The notes under the pieces were generated by a model that did no database searches, was not told where the DNA came from, and saw only the letters and a program-made list of their open reading frames with translations. Below are positions 1-5,430 of a stretch of DNA of 23,956 nucleotides, one piece after another. The stretch spans positions 1 through 23,956 of the IMG/VR virus record IMGVR_UViG_3300042354_000024. One strand, 5' to 3'. Position 1 is the stretch's first letter, and the number at the start of each line of letters is the position of its first letter. A program made the position numbers and the translations under genes. The DNA is from a virus.

Positions 1-309
1 CGCGACCTTGGCTGTTGGCATTGTGGCACTCAAGGCGATGACCTGATACCTCACCATCGACTCAACCGAGGCATGGGAAGTAAGAATCACCTAGCTAGTC
101 AGTCGAGCAACATCATCCCACTGTGTGCCGAGGCTAACGGCTTGCTAGAGTCAAACGCTGGCTTTGCTGAGCTAGGTCGTAAGCTGGGCTGGAAGCTAAG
201 GAATCATGAAACGCCGACTGAAGTGCCTATCTTTGGGCATGGTGGCTGGTGGCTACTGAATGACGACTTTACAAAAGACTTGCTGGAATCCGACCCTGAG
301 ATGTATTAG
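1..309 (+). CDS. HNH endonuclease, 5'-truncated
   Basis: The frame is open from base 1, so the true start lies outside the window; the ATG at 73 is internal. Before it the frame encodes CWHC (residues 5-8) and then HHR (about residues 18-20), followed by SNIIPLC (about residues 36-42). This is the CxxC, central His-His and Asn layout of small HNH nucleases, where a zinc knuckle supports a beta-beta-alpha metal nuclease fold. The C-terminal part (GWKL, then GGWWLLNDD) is typical of short phage HNH proteins. It probably nicks or cuts DNA, either as a free-standing homing-type nuclease or in phage DNA metabolism. It is followed by a gap with RNA structure rather than an overlapping gene. The family is fairly sure; the biological role is not known. 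Confidence 0.8.
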   Translation, partial: RDLGCWHCGTQGDDLIPHHRLNRGMGSKNHLASQSSNIIPLCAEANGLLESNAGFAELGRKLGWKLRNHETPTEVPIFGHGGWWLLNDDFTKDLLESDPEMY

Positions 310-327
310 GTGATACAGTCCAAGCAA

Positions 328-406
328 GGGGCTGGATTAGACTCGACTATCAGTAAAGCCGATGAGGAATCTGACTAGGACTCGGGTGCAACTCCCGACA
401 GCTCCA
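328..406 (+). ncRNA. Miniature tmRNA-like RNA (tRNA-like domain of ssrA)
   Basis: The 5' end GGGGCTG (328-334) pairs with CAGCTCC (399-405) as a 7-bp acceptor stem with a G-U wobble at the third pair, the alanyl-tRNA synthetase identity signal kept in tmRNA. A406 is the discriminator. TCGAC (343-347) sits about where the conserved UCGAC of the tmRNA D-loop lies. A T-arm follows: stem TCGGG/CCCGA (382-386/394-398) with 7-nt loop TGCAACT. Bases 347-353 and 371-378 pair over 7 bp with one bulge, like tmRNA helix P2, closing a 17-nt loop. The 3' part resembles the tmRNA 3' consensus (GGAC, GGG, T-loop, CCC, CAGCTCCA). Pseudoknots and most of the mRNA-like part are absent: 79 nt against several hundred. 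No normal anticodon arm can be folded. CCA is not encoded directly after A406. It may be a working minimal RNA, or a relic of an ssrA attachment site. Confidence 0.55.
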
Positions 407-456
407 CGCCAGGATACATTTCAGGTGCTAGTGTAAAGACATAACTGAATAAGAAA

Positions 457-483
457 GCCCCCTAGGGTCAAACCCTAGAGGGC
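457..483. terminator. Strong hairpin, possible terminator
   Basis: Bases 457-468 and 472-483 form a 12-position stem with one C/A mismatch and a CAA loop. On the + strand no T-run follows. On the - strand the stem would be followed by TTTCTT (complement of 451-456), so as an intrinsic terminator it fits better in the reverse direction. It lies just after the tmRNA-like RNA and may act as a 3' processing or stability structure. The hairpin is certain; its role is not. Confidence 0.5.
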
Positions 484-502
484 AGACACCAACAATCATC
501 CT

Positions 503-531
503 GTTGGCATCAAGATAATCTTAGTGCCAAC
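503..531 (+). promoter_or_regulatory. Inverted repeat upstream of the replication operon
   Basis: GTTGGCA (503-509) and TGCCAAC (525-531) are perfect inverted repeats. Between them AAGA and TCTT can also pair, giving an interrupted hairpin. It ends about 10 nt before the AGGAAGG ribosome-binding site at 541-547 of the next gene, so it could be an operator or a leader structure controlling translation. No good promoter could be placed here. A function is inferred from position only. Confidence 0.35.
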
Positions 532-553
532 CTTTATAGAAGGAAGGCACATT

Positions 554-751
554 TTGCTTAACTGGGACAATCTAACGCTGGCAGAGATTCTGCCGCACTA
601 CGCAAACAACATATTCATGGCTGAGATGGACTACAAGGCTATGGGCCTTGATGCCGGACAATGGGCAATGCTAGTCAAGGATGCCTTTGAGTCGAGGGTA
701 GTCAACGCAACTGTATTGATGGTCATGCTCGACAGAGCAAGTGTCGCCTAA
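554..751 (+). CDS. Hypothetical protein, 65 aa
   Basis: Start chosen at TTG 554 because AGGAAGG (541-547) lies 6 nt upstream. An in-frame GTG at 524 has no ribosome-binding site and falls inside the hairpin at 503-531. The protein begins MLNWDNLTLAEILPHYANN and has a mainly helical, amphipathic look with no Cys or His motif and no membrane segment. Its stop overlaps the start of the next gene (TAATG), so it is translationally coupled as first gene of the replication operon. Being first before an initiator it may be a small regulator or replication accessory protein, but nothing in the sequence proves that. Confidence 0.65.
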   Translation: MLNWDNLTLAEILPHYANNIFMAEMDYKAMGLDAGQWAMLVKDAFESRVVNATVLMVMLDRASVA

Positions 752-1416
752 TGCCACTAATTAGAGGTCACCACACCTTTGACGATCACTTCACCCAGAT
801 ACCTAACAACTGGGTAAGAGATTCAAACCTGTCATTGAAAGCCATTGGGCTACTAACGCAACTAATGAGCCACCGACCTGGTTGGAACATGAGCATAAGT
901 AGCTTGGCAAGGTTCAATAAGACCGGAGTACGCACAATCAAATCGGCAGTCCAAGAGCTTGAACTCTACGGCTACCTAGTTCGATCAGAGAAGCAGGAAC
1001 ATAATCCAGACGGCACTTTTGCCGATTATGTTTGGACTACTGCTGACCCGTTGCAAAATGGCGTTACGGCAAAAAGCGTTGACGCTAAAGTACACACAAA
1101 GAACACTATTACTAAAGAAGAACAACCTATTAAGAATAAACAAGAGAATATATCAACAGATACCTTTGATAAATTCTGGGAGTTCTACCCTAAAAAGAAA
1201 GCTAGGGCTGATGCTGAAAAGGCATGGAACAGAGCAATCAAACGCAAACCAGCTAGTGAGATTATTGAGCTAGCAAAGGCTTACTCCCAAGGTAAGCTAC
1301 CGGCAGAGGAATACATACCCAACGGATCTACCTGGCTAAACAACAATCGGTGGGAAGATGTAAATGCGACAATTGAGAAGCCAAGAGAGTTCAAGACAGG
1401 GGTGTTTTACAATTGA
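751..1416 (+). CDS. Replication initiator / helicase loader-like protein
   Basis: This 221-aa protein has two recognisable parts. Residues 1-100 form a winged-helix DNA-binding domain: a start-like LKAIGLLTQLMSH segment, then a helix-turn-helix with NKTGVRTIKSAVQELELYGY. Residues about 135-205 match the C-terminal module of phage O / DnaT / DnaD-type proteins: FWEFYPKKK, then AEKAWNRAIKR, then YIPNGSTWLNNNRWED. Residues 100-135 are a polar linker. Such proteins bind the phage origin and bring in the helicase, encoded next door with a 4-nt overlap (TTGA at 1413). The linker region is richer in A+T than the flanks. Confidence is high for the replication role and moderate for initiator against loader. 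Confidence 0.88.
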   Translation: MPLIRGHHTFDDHFTQIPNNWVRDSNLSLKAIGLLTQLMSHRPGWNMSISSLARFNKTGVRTIKSAVQELELYGYLVRSEKQEHNPDGTFADYVWTTADPLQNGVTAKSVDAKVHTKNTITKEEQPIKNKQENISTDTFDKFWEFYPKKKARADAEKAWNRAIKRKPASEIIELAKAYSQGKLPAEEYIPNGSTWLNNNRWEDVNATIEKPREFKTGVFYN

Positions 1417-2669
1417 GTAACTTTGAGGAACTTGTAATCGGGTCAATCCTGCTTACTAACGGCAAGGCAATTGACGAACTAACCCTGACACCGGATGACT
1501 TTGACAATCTAGCAAACGGCAAAATCTACGCAACAATGCTGGAGATGAGAGCAGCTAGAGAGCCGATTGATACCTTCACAGTTGGAACTAAGTTGCCGCG
1601 CTACGCAGCTGACCTGCATGACATGGTTACAGCAACACCAACAGCCGCTTCGGTAATTTACTACGCAACCCAAGTCATAGACCTAGCAACTCGTAAAAGG
1701 GTCCAGCAAGCTGGAAACTTACTTAGTATCAAGTCCCAAGGCGATGACATCAATCAGGTAATCGAGCTTGCCAGAATTGAGCTAGATCAGCTAACCGAAA
1801 AGAACCAAGCCACTAAGCCGAGCTATGTTGATGACGAATTGCTGTCATACATGGATGAGCTCGATAAGCCAAAGCATTACGCTAAGTCACCTTGGCCCAA
1901 TCTCAACGAAATAATCATGGGCTTCAAGCCAGGTGCTTTATACATAATCGGTGCAAGACCTGGCATCGGTAAGACCATTGTTGGTTTGCAGATTGCATGG
2001 GAGCTATCGAAGTCTGGAGCTGTTTCATTCCACAGCCTAGAGATGAGCCGCACCGAGCTCTATAACAGAATTATCAGCATGGAAGCTGAGGTTTACATTG
2101 GCAACATCAACCAAGGTTCTCTCAGAGATGAGCACTGGATCAAAATTCAAAAGACAAGGCAAAGCTGGTCAAACCACCGACTAGCAATCTTTGACAAGTC
2201 AGGGCAAACCCTTCAGCAGATACGAGCCTCAGCGACAAGCATCAAAAAAGAAGGGCAACTCCAAGCCATAGTTGTTGACTATTTAGGTTTGATTCAAGAC
2301 ACAATTGCTGGTCGCAAGCGTTACGAGATGATTACAGACATAAGCATCGGGCTAAAGAACTTGGCTAGAGATCTAAATGTGCCGGTCATCGCACTAGCTC
2401 AGCTCAATCGAGGCCCAGAGCAACGCAGGGATTCTGAACCTGACCTAGCTGACCTAAGAGATTCAGGTGGAATTGAGCAGGATGCCGATGTCGTTATCTT
2501 GCTACACAGAGTCAAAACTGCTTGGGATGACCCTGAACTTGAATGGCAAAAGTCAGGAATGATTATGAAGGTTGCCAAGAACCGGCATGGCAAGATTGGC
2601 AACGCAAAGCTAATCTTTGAGGGTGAGCTTTCAAGAGTCGTCCAACCGCCCAAAAACGATAAAGACTAA
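1413..2669 (+). CDS. dnaB: Replicative DNA helicase, DnaB family
   Basis: The 418-aa length is close to that of bacterial DnaB (about 450). Residues 5-100 are the DnaB N-terminal domain (SILLTNG, then DDFDN). The RecA-like core holds Walker A GARPGIGKT (180-188), the SLEMS catalytic-glutamate motif (208-212), Walker B IVVDYLGLI (286-294), the LAQLNR sensor region (328-333) and a DLRDSGGIEQDAD motif (347-359). It should form a hexameric ring that unwinds DNA 5'-3' at the phage fork, loaded by the product of the preceding gene. It starts at TTG 1413, overlapping the previous stop by 4 nt, with AGGGG (1397-1401) upstream. No intein or break is seen. No DNA polymerase is encoded nearby, so the host polymerase, or one outside the window, must be used. 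Confidence 0.97.
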   Translation: MSNFEELVIGSILLTNGKAIDELTLTPDDFDNLANGKIYATMLEMRAAREPIDTFTVGTKLPRYAADLHDMVTATPTAASVIYYATQVIDLATRKRVQQAGNLLSIKSQGDDINQVIELARIELDQLTEKNQATKPSYVDDELLSYMDELDKPKHYAKSPWPNLNEIIMGFKPGALYIIGARPGIGKTIVGLQIAWELSKSGAVSFHSLEMSRTELYNRIISMEAEVYIGNINQGSLRDEHWIKIQKTRQSWSNHRLAIFDKSGQTLQQIRASATSIKKEGQLQAIVVDYLGLIQDTIAGRKRYEMITDISIGLKNLARDLNVPVIALAQLNRGPEQRRDSEPDLADLRDSGGIEQDADVVILLHRVKTAWDDPELEWQKSGMIMKVAKNRHGKIGNAKLIFEGELSRVVQPPKNDKD

Positions 2670-2678
2670 GATTATGGC

Positions 2679-2954
2679 GTGGATGACAATGTGGCCTTAT
2701 GCTGCCGATGTGGAGCAACCTGGAAGGTCAATACGCATAAACGCAAGCGTAAAGACCTCAAGTGCCAATCCTGTCGGATGCACCGAGCCTTGGTCATCAA
2801 GTATGGATCCGAGAAGTGCATCCCTTGGCAGGGCGATTTTGACAAGGCTACTCTCACCATCCCAATCTTTGACGGCAAGCCAGTCCTACCTGGCACTAGA
2901 ACTTGTGGGCATCTCGACTGCACCAATCCCAACCATGTCGCTGGTGACCACTAG
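2679..2954 (+). CDS. Small zinc-finger protein with HNH-like C-terminus
   Basis: GTG at 2679, 9 nt after the helicase stop. The 91-aa product has CCRCG and CQSC as an N-terminal zinc knuckle (residues 8-11 and 30-33), a basic stretch KRKRKD between them, and a C-terminal CGHLDCTNPNHV (about 76-87). The latter resembles the CG..CxNPxH(L/V) motif of recombinase-type or pathogenesis-type HNH nucleases. The downstream helices of a full HNH enzyme are missing, so it may be a DNA-binding relic or a very short nuclease. An overlapping frame from ATG 2674 lacks these conserved Cys/His residues and is not preferred. It sits in the replication operon between helicase and SSB. Confidence 0.72.
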   Translation: MDDNVALCCRCGATWKVNTHKRKRKDLKCQSCRMHRALVIKYGSEKCIPWQGDFDKATLTIPIFDGKPVLPGTRTCGHLDCTNPNHVAGDH

Positions 2955-2986
2955 AGTAAAACAACAAATCGAAAGGAAATAAAGAG

Positions 2987-3340
2987 ATGGCAATAATCAA
3001 AGTAAAGGGCGCAATCACCAAGATTTTTTGGGAATCTAAGGGCCTTATCGTTACAGAGTCATACACAGCTAGGTCAGGCGACACAGTTGAAAAGCAATTT
3101 ACAGTATGGTTAAAGCAACCAACCACGCTTGAGGTCGGTGACACAGTTCAAGTTGAGGGTCTATTGTCAGTCGAGATTGAGGCTTGGGTAAATCAAGATG
3201 GTTCACCAAAACTCAATCGAGAAGGTCAGCCTGGTCAGTCCATCAAGGTAAGCATCAACAACCCCTTGGTAGTCCCAGCCGAGCCACTACAAATCATCAA
3301 GGGAATCTTCGAGCCGACACACGAGCCAAGTCCCTTTTGA
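2987..3340 (+). CDS. Single-stranded DNA-binding / OB-fold protein
   Basis: ATG 2987 follows a good site (GAAAGGAAA, about 8 nt upstream). The 117-aa protein begins with alternating beta-strand residues (IIKVKGAITKIFW), carries QFTVWLKQP and then VGDTVQVEGLLSVE, a pattern typical of OB folds and SSB (strand, loop, then GD.V.V.G). The end HEPSPF resembles the acidic-PF tail with which SSB contacts its partners, although fewer acids are present. It should coat single-stranded DNA behind the helicase. The location between helicase and RusA fits this. Sequence alone cannot exclude another OB-fold protein. Confidence 0.68.
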   Translation: MAIIKVKGAITKIFWESKGLIVTESYTARSGDTVEKQFTVWLKQPTTLEVGDTVQVEGLLSVEIEAWVNQDGSPKLNREGQPGQSIKVSINNPLVVPAEPLQIIKGIFEPTHEPSPF

Positions 3341-3504
3341 AAAATCTCCGTTGGTTATTCCCAGCCATTACCGCCGGCATACTAATAAACCTATCTACGC
3401 ACTCAACAAGCGGTTTAGATTGGTTGGGAATAACCTTCGGTTTGCTTTACACCTGGGCTGCCATAATGGGAGCATGGGAACTGTATGGCAGAGGTAAGCC
3501 TTAG
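3337..3504 (+). CDS. Small two-helix membrane protein, 55 aa
   Basis: TTG 3337 overlaps the stop of the SSB-like gene by 4 nt (TTGA), and the reading frame runs to TAG 3504. The peptide has a basic start (MKNLRW), a first membrane helix (about residues 7-20), a short polar turn (STHSTSGLD), a second helix (about 26-45) and a basic end (YGRGKP). It overlaps the start of RusA by 20 nt. Size and two-helix topology are seen in holins and in small inner-membrane proteins. No endolysin is nearby, so a holin role is only a guess. A longer in-frame reading upstream would run inside the SSB gene and is unlikely. Confidence 0.6.
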   Translation: MKNLRWLFPAITAGILINLSTHSTSGLDWLGITFGLLYTWAAIMGAWELYGRGKP

Positions 3505-3883
3505 CGTTACAGGCGACCCAGCCAGCCAAGGATCACACGCCATAATGCATGGCAGGATTGTCCAAGTCAACAGCTCCAAGCACAAGGCATGGCGTAAAGC
3601 CATAGTCCAAGAAGCAATCGCTACCCTGCCGGATGACTGGCAACCCATAGACGAGCCATGTGAGCTAATCGTCAACTTCTATCTACCCAAGCCGAAGACA
3701 GTAGATCGCCAGCTCCCAAGCGTGTCACCTGACCTAGACAAGCTCATTAGGGCAGTAGGGGATAGCCTGACCGATTCAGGGGTGGTCATTGATGACAGCC
3801 GCATTGTCCGCATCTCAGCTAGGAAGCTCTATGCCGAGGGCATCGCGCCAGGTGCCACAATTCAGGTCAAAACCCTCAACTAG
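3485..3883 (+). CDS. rusA: RusA-family Holliday junction resolvase
   Basis: The 132-aa protein matches RusA in size (about 120) and pattern. An N-terminal strand with GDPASQGS is followed by SPDLDKLIRAVGDSLT (residues 81-96) and GVVIDDSRIV (99-108). In RusA these clustered aspartates (here D83, D85, D93, D103/D104) with the adjacent lysine bind Mg2+ and cut four-way junctions symmetrically as a dimer. In phages it resolves recombination and replication intermediates before packaging. ATG 3485 overlaps the previous gene by 20 nt. It is the last gene of this operon: a 115-nt non-coding gap with a new promoter follows. Confidence 0.93.
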   Translation: MAEVSLSVTGDPASQGSHAIMHGRIVQVNSSKHKAWRKAIVQEAIATLPDDWQPIDEPCELIVNFYLPKPKTVDRQLPSVSPDLDKLIRAVGDSLTDSGVVIDDSRIVRISARKLYAEGIAPGATIQVKTLN

Positions 3884-3922
3884 CCCTTTAGCGCGACACG
3901 CCGATAATTAGGGAAATTTGCC

Positions 3923-3956
3923 AAAATTTGACAATTTTACTAAAAAATGTTATCAT
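3923..3956 (+). promoter_or_regulatory. Sigma70-type promoter with palindromic operator candidate
   Basis: A perfect -35 TTGACA (3928-3933), a 17-nt spacer and -10 TATCAT (3951-3956) form the best promoter in the window. The -35 box lies inside the palindrome AAAATT-TGAC-AATTTT (3923-3938), and a related AAATTT half-site lies just upstream (3914-3919). Such an arrangement would let a repressor block RNA polymerase. It drives the cluster of small genes from 3999 on. Start of transcription is expected near 3962-3963. Confidence 0.8.
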
Positions 3957-3962
3957 TACTTT

Positions 3963-3992
3963 ATGGCTCAAGGGGAGTCAGAAAAGGAGTAA
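3963..3992 (+). CDS. Possible 9-codon leader peptide
   Basis: ATG 3963 lies exactly 6 nt after the -10 box, so the transcript may begin with this codon. The frame reads MAQGESEKE and stops with TAA inside the GGAGTAA that also serves as ribosome-binding site for the gene at 3999. Translation of this leaderless mini-frame could affect access to that site. It may be chance. No attenuator structure is evident. Confidence 0.25.
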   Translation: MAQGESEKE

Positions 3993-3998
3993 TACAAA

Positions 3999-4250
3999 AT
4001 GGCAACAAAGGCAAAGATTACGGCACTAGCAAAGAAGTTAGGTTGTGAGCTAACCATCGAGCCAACATACATCGAGGTAGCTGCACCCAAGGGCAAAGTA
4101 ATTAGCGATGATGTTATGCACTACTCAGGTTTCGAGATTGGCCTTTACACAAAAAAGGAAATCTGGGAAAGATTAGATTACGAGCTATCGCTAATCAGAG
4201 ATTGCCAAGGCACAGAGTTTTGCGATTGCAAGTCAGTGGTGATGGCATAA
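3999..4250 (+). CDS. Hypothetical protein, 83 aa
   Basis: First full gene after the strong promoter, with AAAGGAG about 9 nt before ATG 3999. The sequence begins MATKAKITALAKKLG, then has a beta-like segment (ELTIEPTYIEVAAPKGK) and an aromatic middle (YSGFEIGLYTKKEIWERLDYEL). The C-terminal CQGTEFCDCK contains three Cys. No catalytic motif is recognised. Position directly behind the strongest promoter and the best Shine-Dalgarno in the region suggests strong, probably early, expression, as expected for a host-takeover or accessory protein. This role is inference. Confidence 0.78.
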   Translation: MATKAKITALAKKLGCELTIEPTYIEVAAPKGKVISDDVMHYSGFEIGLYTKKEIWERLDYELSLIRDCQGTEFCDCKSVVMA

Positions 4251-4415
4251 ATGAAAACCATAATCCTTTATCTAATCTCACTAACCGGCATCTTGATTGC
4301 AAGCTGGCAGATACAAGAGATACATCTCGGCTGGGGTTACACACTCGGAGTCGCAGGTTTGATTGTTGCCTTCTTTGTGGCAGTCAACTCACTAACAAAG
4401 GACACTCGTAAATGA
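4251..4415 (+). CDS. Small two-helix membrane protein, 54 aa
   Basis: ATG 4251 follows directly on the TAA of the previous gene, and the TGA (4413-4415) overlaps the next ATG at 4412. The peptide has two hydrophobic stretches, TIILYLISLTGILIASW (residues 3-19) and a second at about 31-49 (TLGVAGLIVAFFVAVNSL), with the polar turn QIQEIHLGWG and a charged end KDTRK. Membrane insertion is very likely. It resembles the peptide at 3337-3504 in length and topology but not clearly in sequence. Function unknown: holin-like or superinfection-exclusion proteins have this form. Confidence 0.68.
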   Translation: MKTIILYLISLTGILIASWQIQEIHLGWGYTLGVAGLIVAFFVAVNSLTKDTRK

Positions 4416-4594
4416 ATGAGCAAGAACTAGCTGAGCGCATTATTGCCGAGGCTCAGAAGTGGACAGAGATTCAGTTCACACTTCAAGATGGTGTGCCAGG
4501 TATGACGGCACAGACACGCAACGAAGCCAAGGCTCGCATCGAGCTAATCGAACACATCAAGCAAACCTACAAAGAAATGAGAGCAAATGCCTAA
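4412..4594 (+). CDS. Hypothetical helical protein, 60 aa
   Basis: ATG 4412 overlaps the preceding TGA, and the stop overlaps the next start at 4587, which argues strongly for real coupled translation. The product is almost entirely helical and charged (ELAERIIAEAQKWTEIQ, then NEAKARIELIEHIKQTYKEM), and could form a coiled-coil or helical hairpin. There is no Cys, no membrane segment and no known motif. It is probably a small adaptor or inhibitor-type protein; the function is not recognisable. Confidence 0.68.
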   Translation: MNEQELAERIIAEAQKWTEIQFTLQDGVPGMTAQTRNEAKARIELIEHIKQTYKEMRANA

Positions 4595-4829
4595 CTACAA
4601 TCCAGAACCACTTGAGTTCGCAGTCAAAGACTTCCAGCCTCACCAGTACAACTTTGGTGTTGCCAAGTCTGACGGAATCTACATGGGCAGGATGCTTATG
4701 AAGAACGAGGTGCTGAGTCTTATCAAGGCAGCGTATCCAATCCCAACCAAAGCAATCGCTAAGGTCATTGACATCGTGGACAGCATTGAAATCTATGTTG
4801 ACCCTCAATACAACATCTCATCGAGGTAG
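4587..4829 (+). CDS. Hypothetical protein, 80 aa
   Basis: ATG 4587 overlaps the previous stop by 8 nt. The protein starts with a polar, aromatic part (MPNYNPEPLEFAVKDFQPH), has MGRMLMKNEVLSLIKAAYP in the middle and a beta-like end (IDIVDSIEIYVDPQ). No family is recognised. Tight packing between two other small genes, GC and codon use like the neighbours, and a stop only 2 nt before the next ATG support it as a real gene of the same operon. Confidence 0.66.
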   Translation: MPNYNPEPLEFAVKDFQPHQYNFGVAKSDGIYMGRMLMKNEVLSLIKAAYPIPTKAIAKVIDIVDSIEIYVDPQYNISSR

Positions 4830-4831
4830 CT

Positions 4832-5122
4832 ATGAACCTGACACCCTACGCAGAAGGCTTTTACGCTGGCATCCGTTACCAGCGCGAGAACATCCTTGAC
4901 TTTGTATCTATCCACTTGGATCAGGGCTACATGGTTACAGCCGAGGACATCGTTGAGGAGATAAACGGCCAGTATAAGAAAGACATGAAGCTTCAAGTAG
5001 ATGCCATGATGGATGGCAGCCTTGACAAGCTAATCAAGAACCTTGACGAGCTTGCCTACACAGTCACCAAGATTGAGAACCAAGCAAAAGAGTTGATTGC
5101 TGAGGTGACCGAGAAACCATGA
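4832..5122 (+). CDS. Hypothetical helical protein, 96 aa
   Basis: ATG 4832 follows GAGG (4823-4826), 5 nt upstream. The first half contains YAEGFYAGIRYQRENILDF, a pattern that recurs in the small protein at 5427 (FGRGFAKGYVQGTKE). The C-terminal half is a long charged helix with heptad-like spacing (LDKLIKNLDELAYTVTKIEN) that could form a coiled coil. It overlaps the next gene by 4 nt. No enzymatic motif is seen. Confidence 0.72.
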   Translation: MNLTPYAEGFYAGIRYQRENILDFVSIHLDQGYMVTAEDIVEEINGQYKKDMKLQVDAMMDGSLDKLIKNLDELAYTVTKIENQAKELIAEVTEKP

Positions 5123-5430
5123 AGTCAACAATCAAAGGCATAGACCTGAGCACTAGCTTTGACGCAACAGTCATTAGATACTTTGACGAGAACGCAAAGC
5201 TCCTGCTCTCGAAGCACAATGACTATGGACCTACCAACATCAGCAACGCACCTGGTGGAGCTATCAACGGCCTACGAGTCAGGATGCATGACAAGTTGGC
5301 AAGGATCAATCACCTGACTGATTCTGGCAACGCACCTGAGCATGAAGCCTTGCGCGATTCTTTCATTGACCTTGCAAACTACGCAATTATCGGTTTGCTG
5401 GTCCTAGACGGAGAGTGGCCTGACAAATGA
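5119..5430 (+). CDS. DUF1599 / nucleotide-modification-associated domain protein
   Basis: This 103-aa protein shows the features of the DUF1599-type family: LLLSKHNDYGP (residues 28-38), a glycine-rich stretch, LRVRMHDKLARINHLTD (52-68) and, after a short polar part, LRDSFIDLANYAIIGLLVL (79-97). The His/Asp/Glu-rich helices resemble the all-alpha NTP pyrophosphohydrolase-like arrangement. The family is found in phages near nucleotide and DNA modification genes, which fits the methyltransferases downstream. The exact reaction is not established. ATG 5119 overlaps the previous TGA by 4 nt, and the stop overlaps the next ATG. Confidence 0.8.
   Translation: MKSTIKGIDLSTSFDATVIRYFDENAKLLLSKHNDYGPTNISNAPGGAINGLRVRMHDKLARINHLTDSGNAPEHEALRDSFIDLANYAIIGLLVLDGEWPDK

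Noticed and set aside
328-406. Ordinary tRNA gene
   Set aside because: Acceptor and T-arm fit, but no 5-bp anticodon stem with 7-nt loop and no normal D-arm can be formed; the internal helix closes a 17-nt loop, as expected for tmRNA-type P2.
503-540. Promoter with TTGGCA as -35
   Set aside because: TTGGCA (504-509) has no -10 at 16-18 nt; the only TATA-like box is 25 nt away. The site is better explained as half of an inverted repeat.
2617-2982. 121-aa frame over helicase end and Zn-finger gene
   Set aside because: It overlaps the helicase C-terminus and the Cys-rich frame, and its protein has no recognisable pattern; the frame at 2679 has two CxxC sites and an HNH-like end.
2399-3144. Frames of 80-86 aa on the - strand
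   Set aside because: All lie opposite well-supported + strand genes, with no ribosome-binding sites and no family pattern; the same holds for the other - strand frames in the window.
3184-3336. N-terminal extension of the membrane peptide
   Set aside because: This part runs inside the SSB-like gene in another frame and is basic and unpatterned; the membrane peptide starts at TTG 3337 by coupling.
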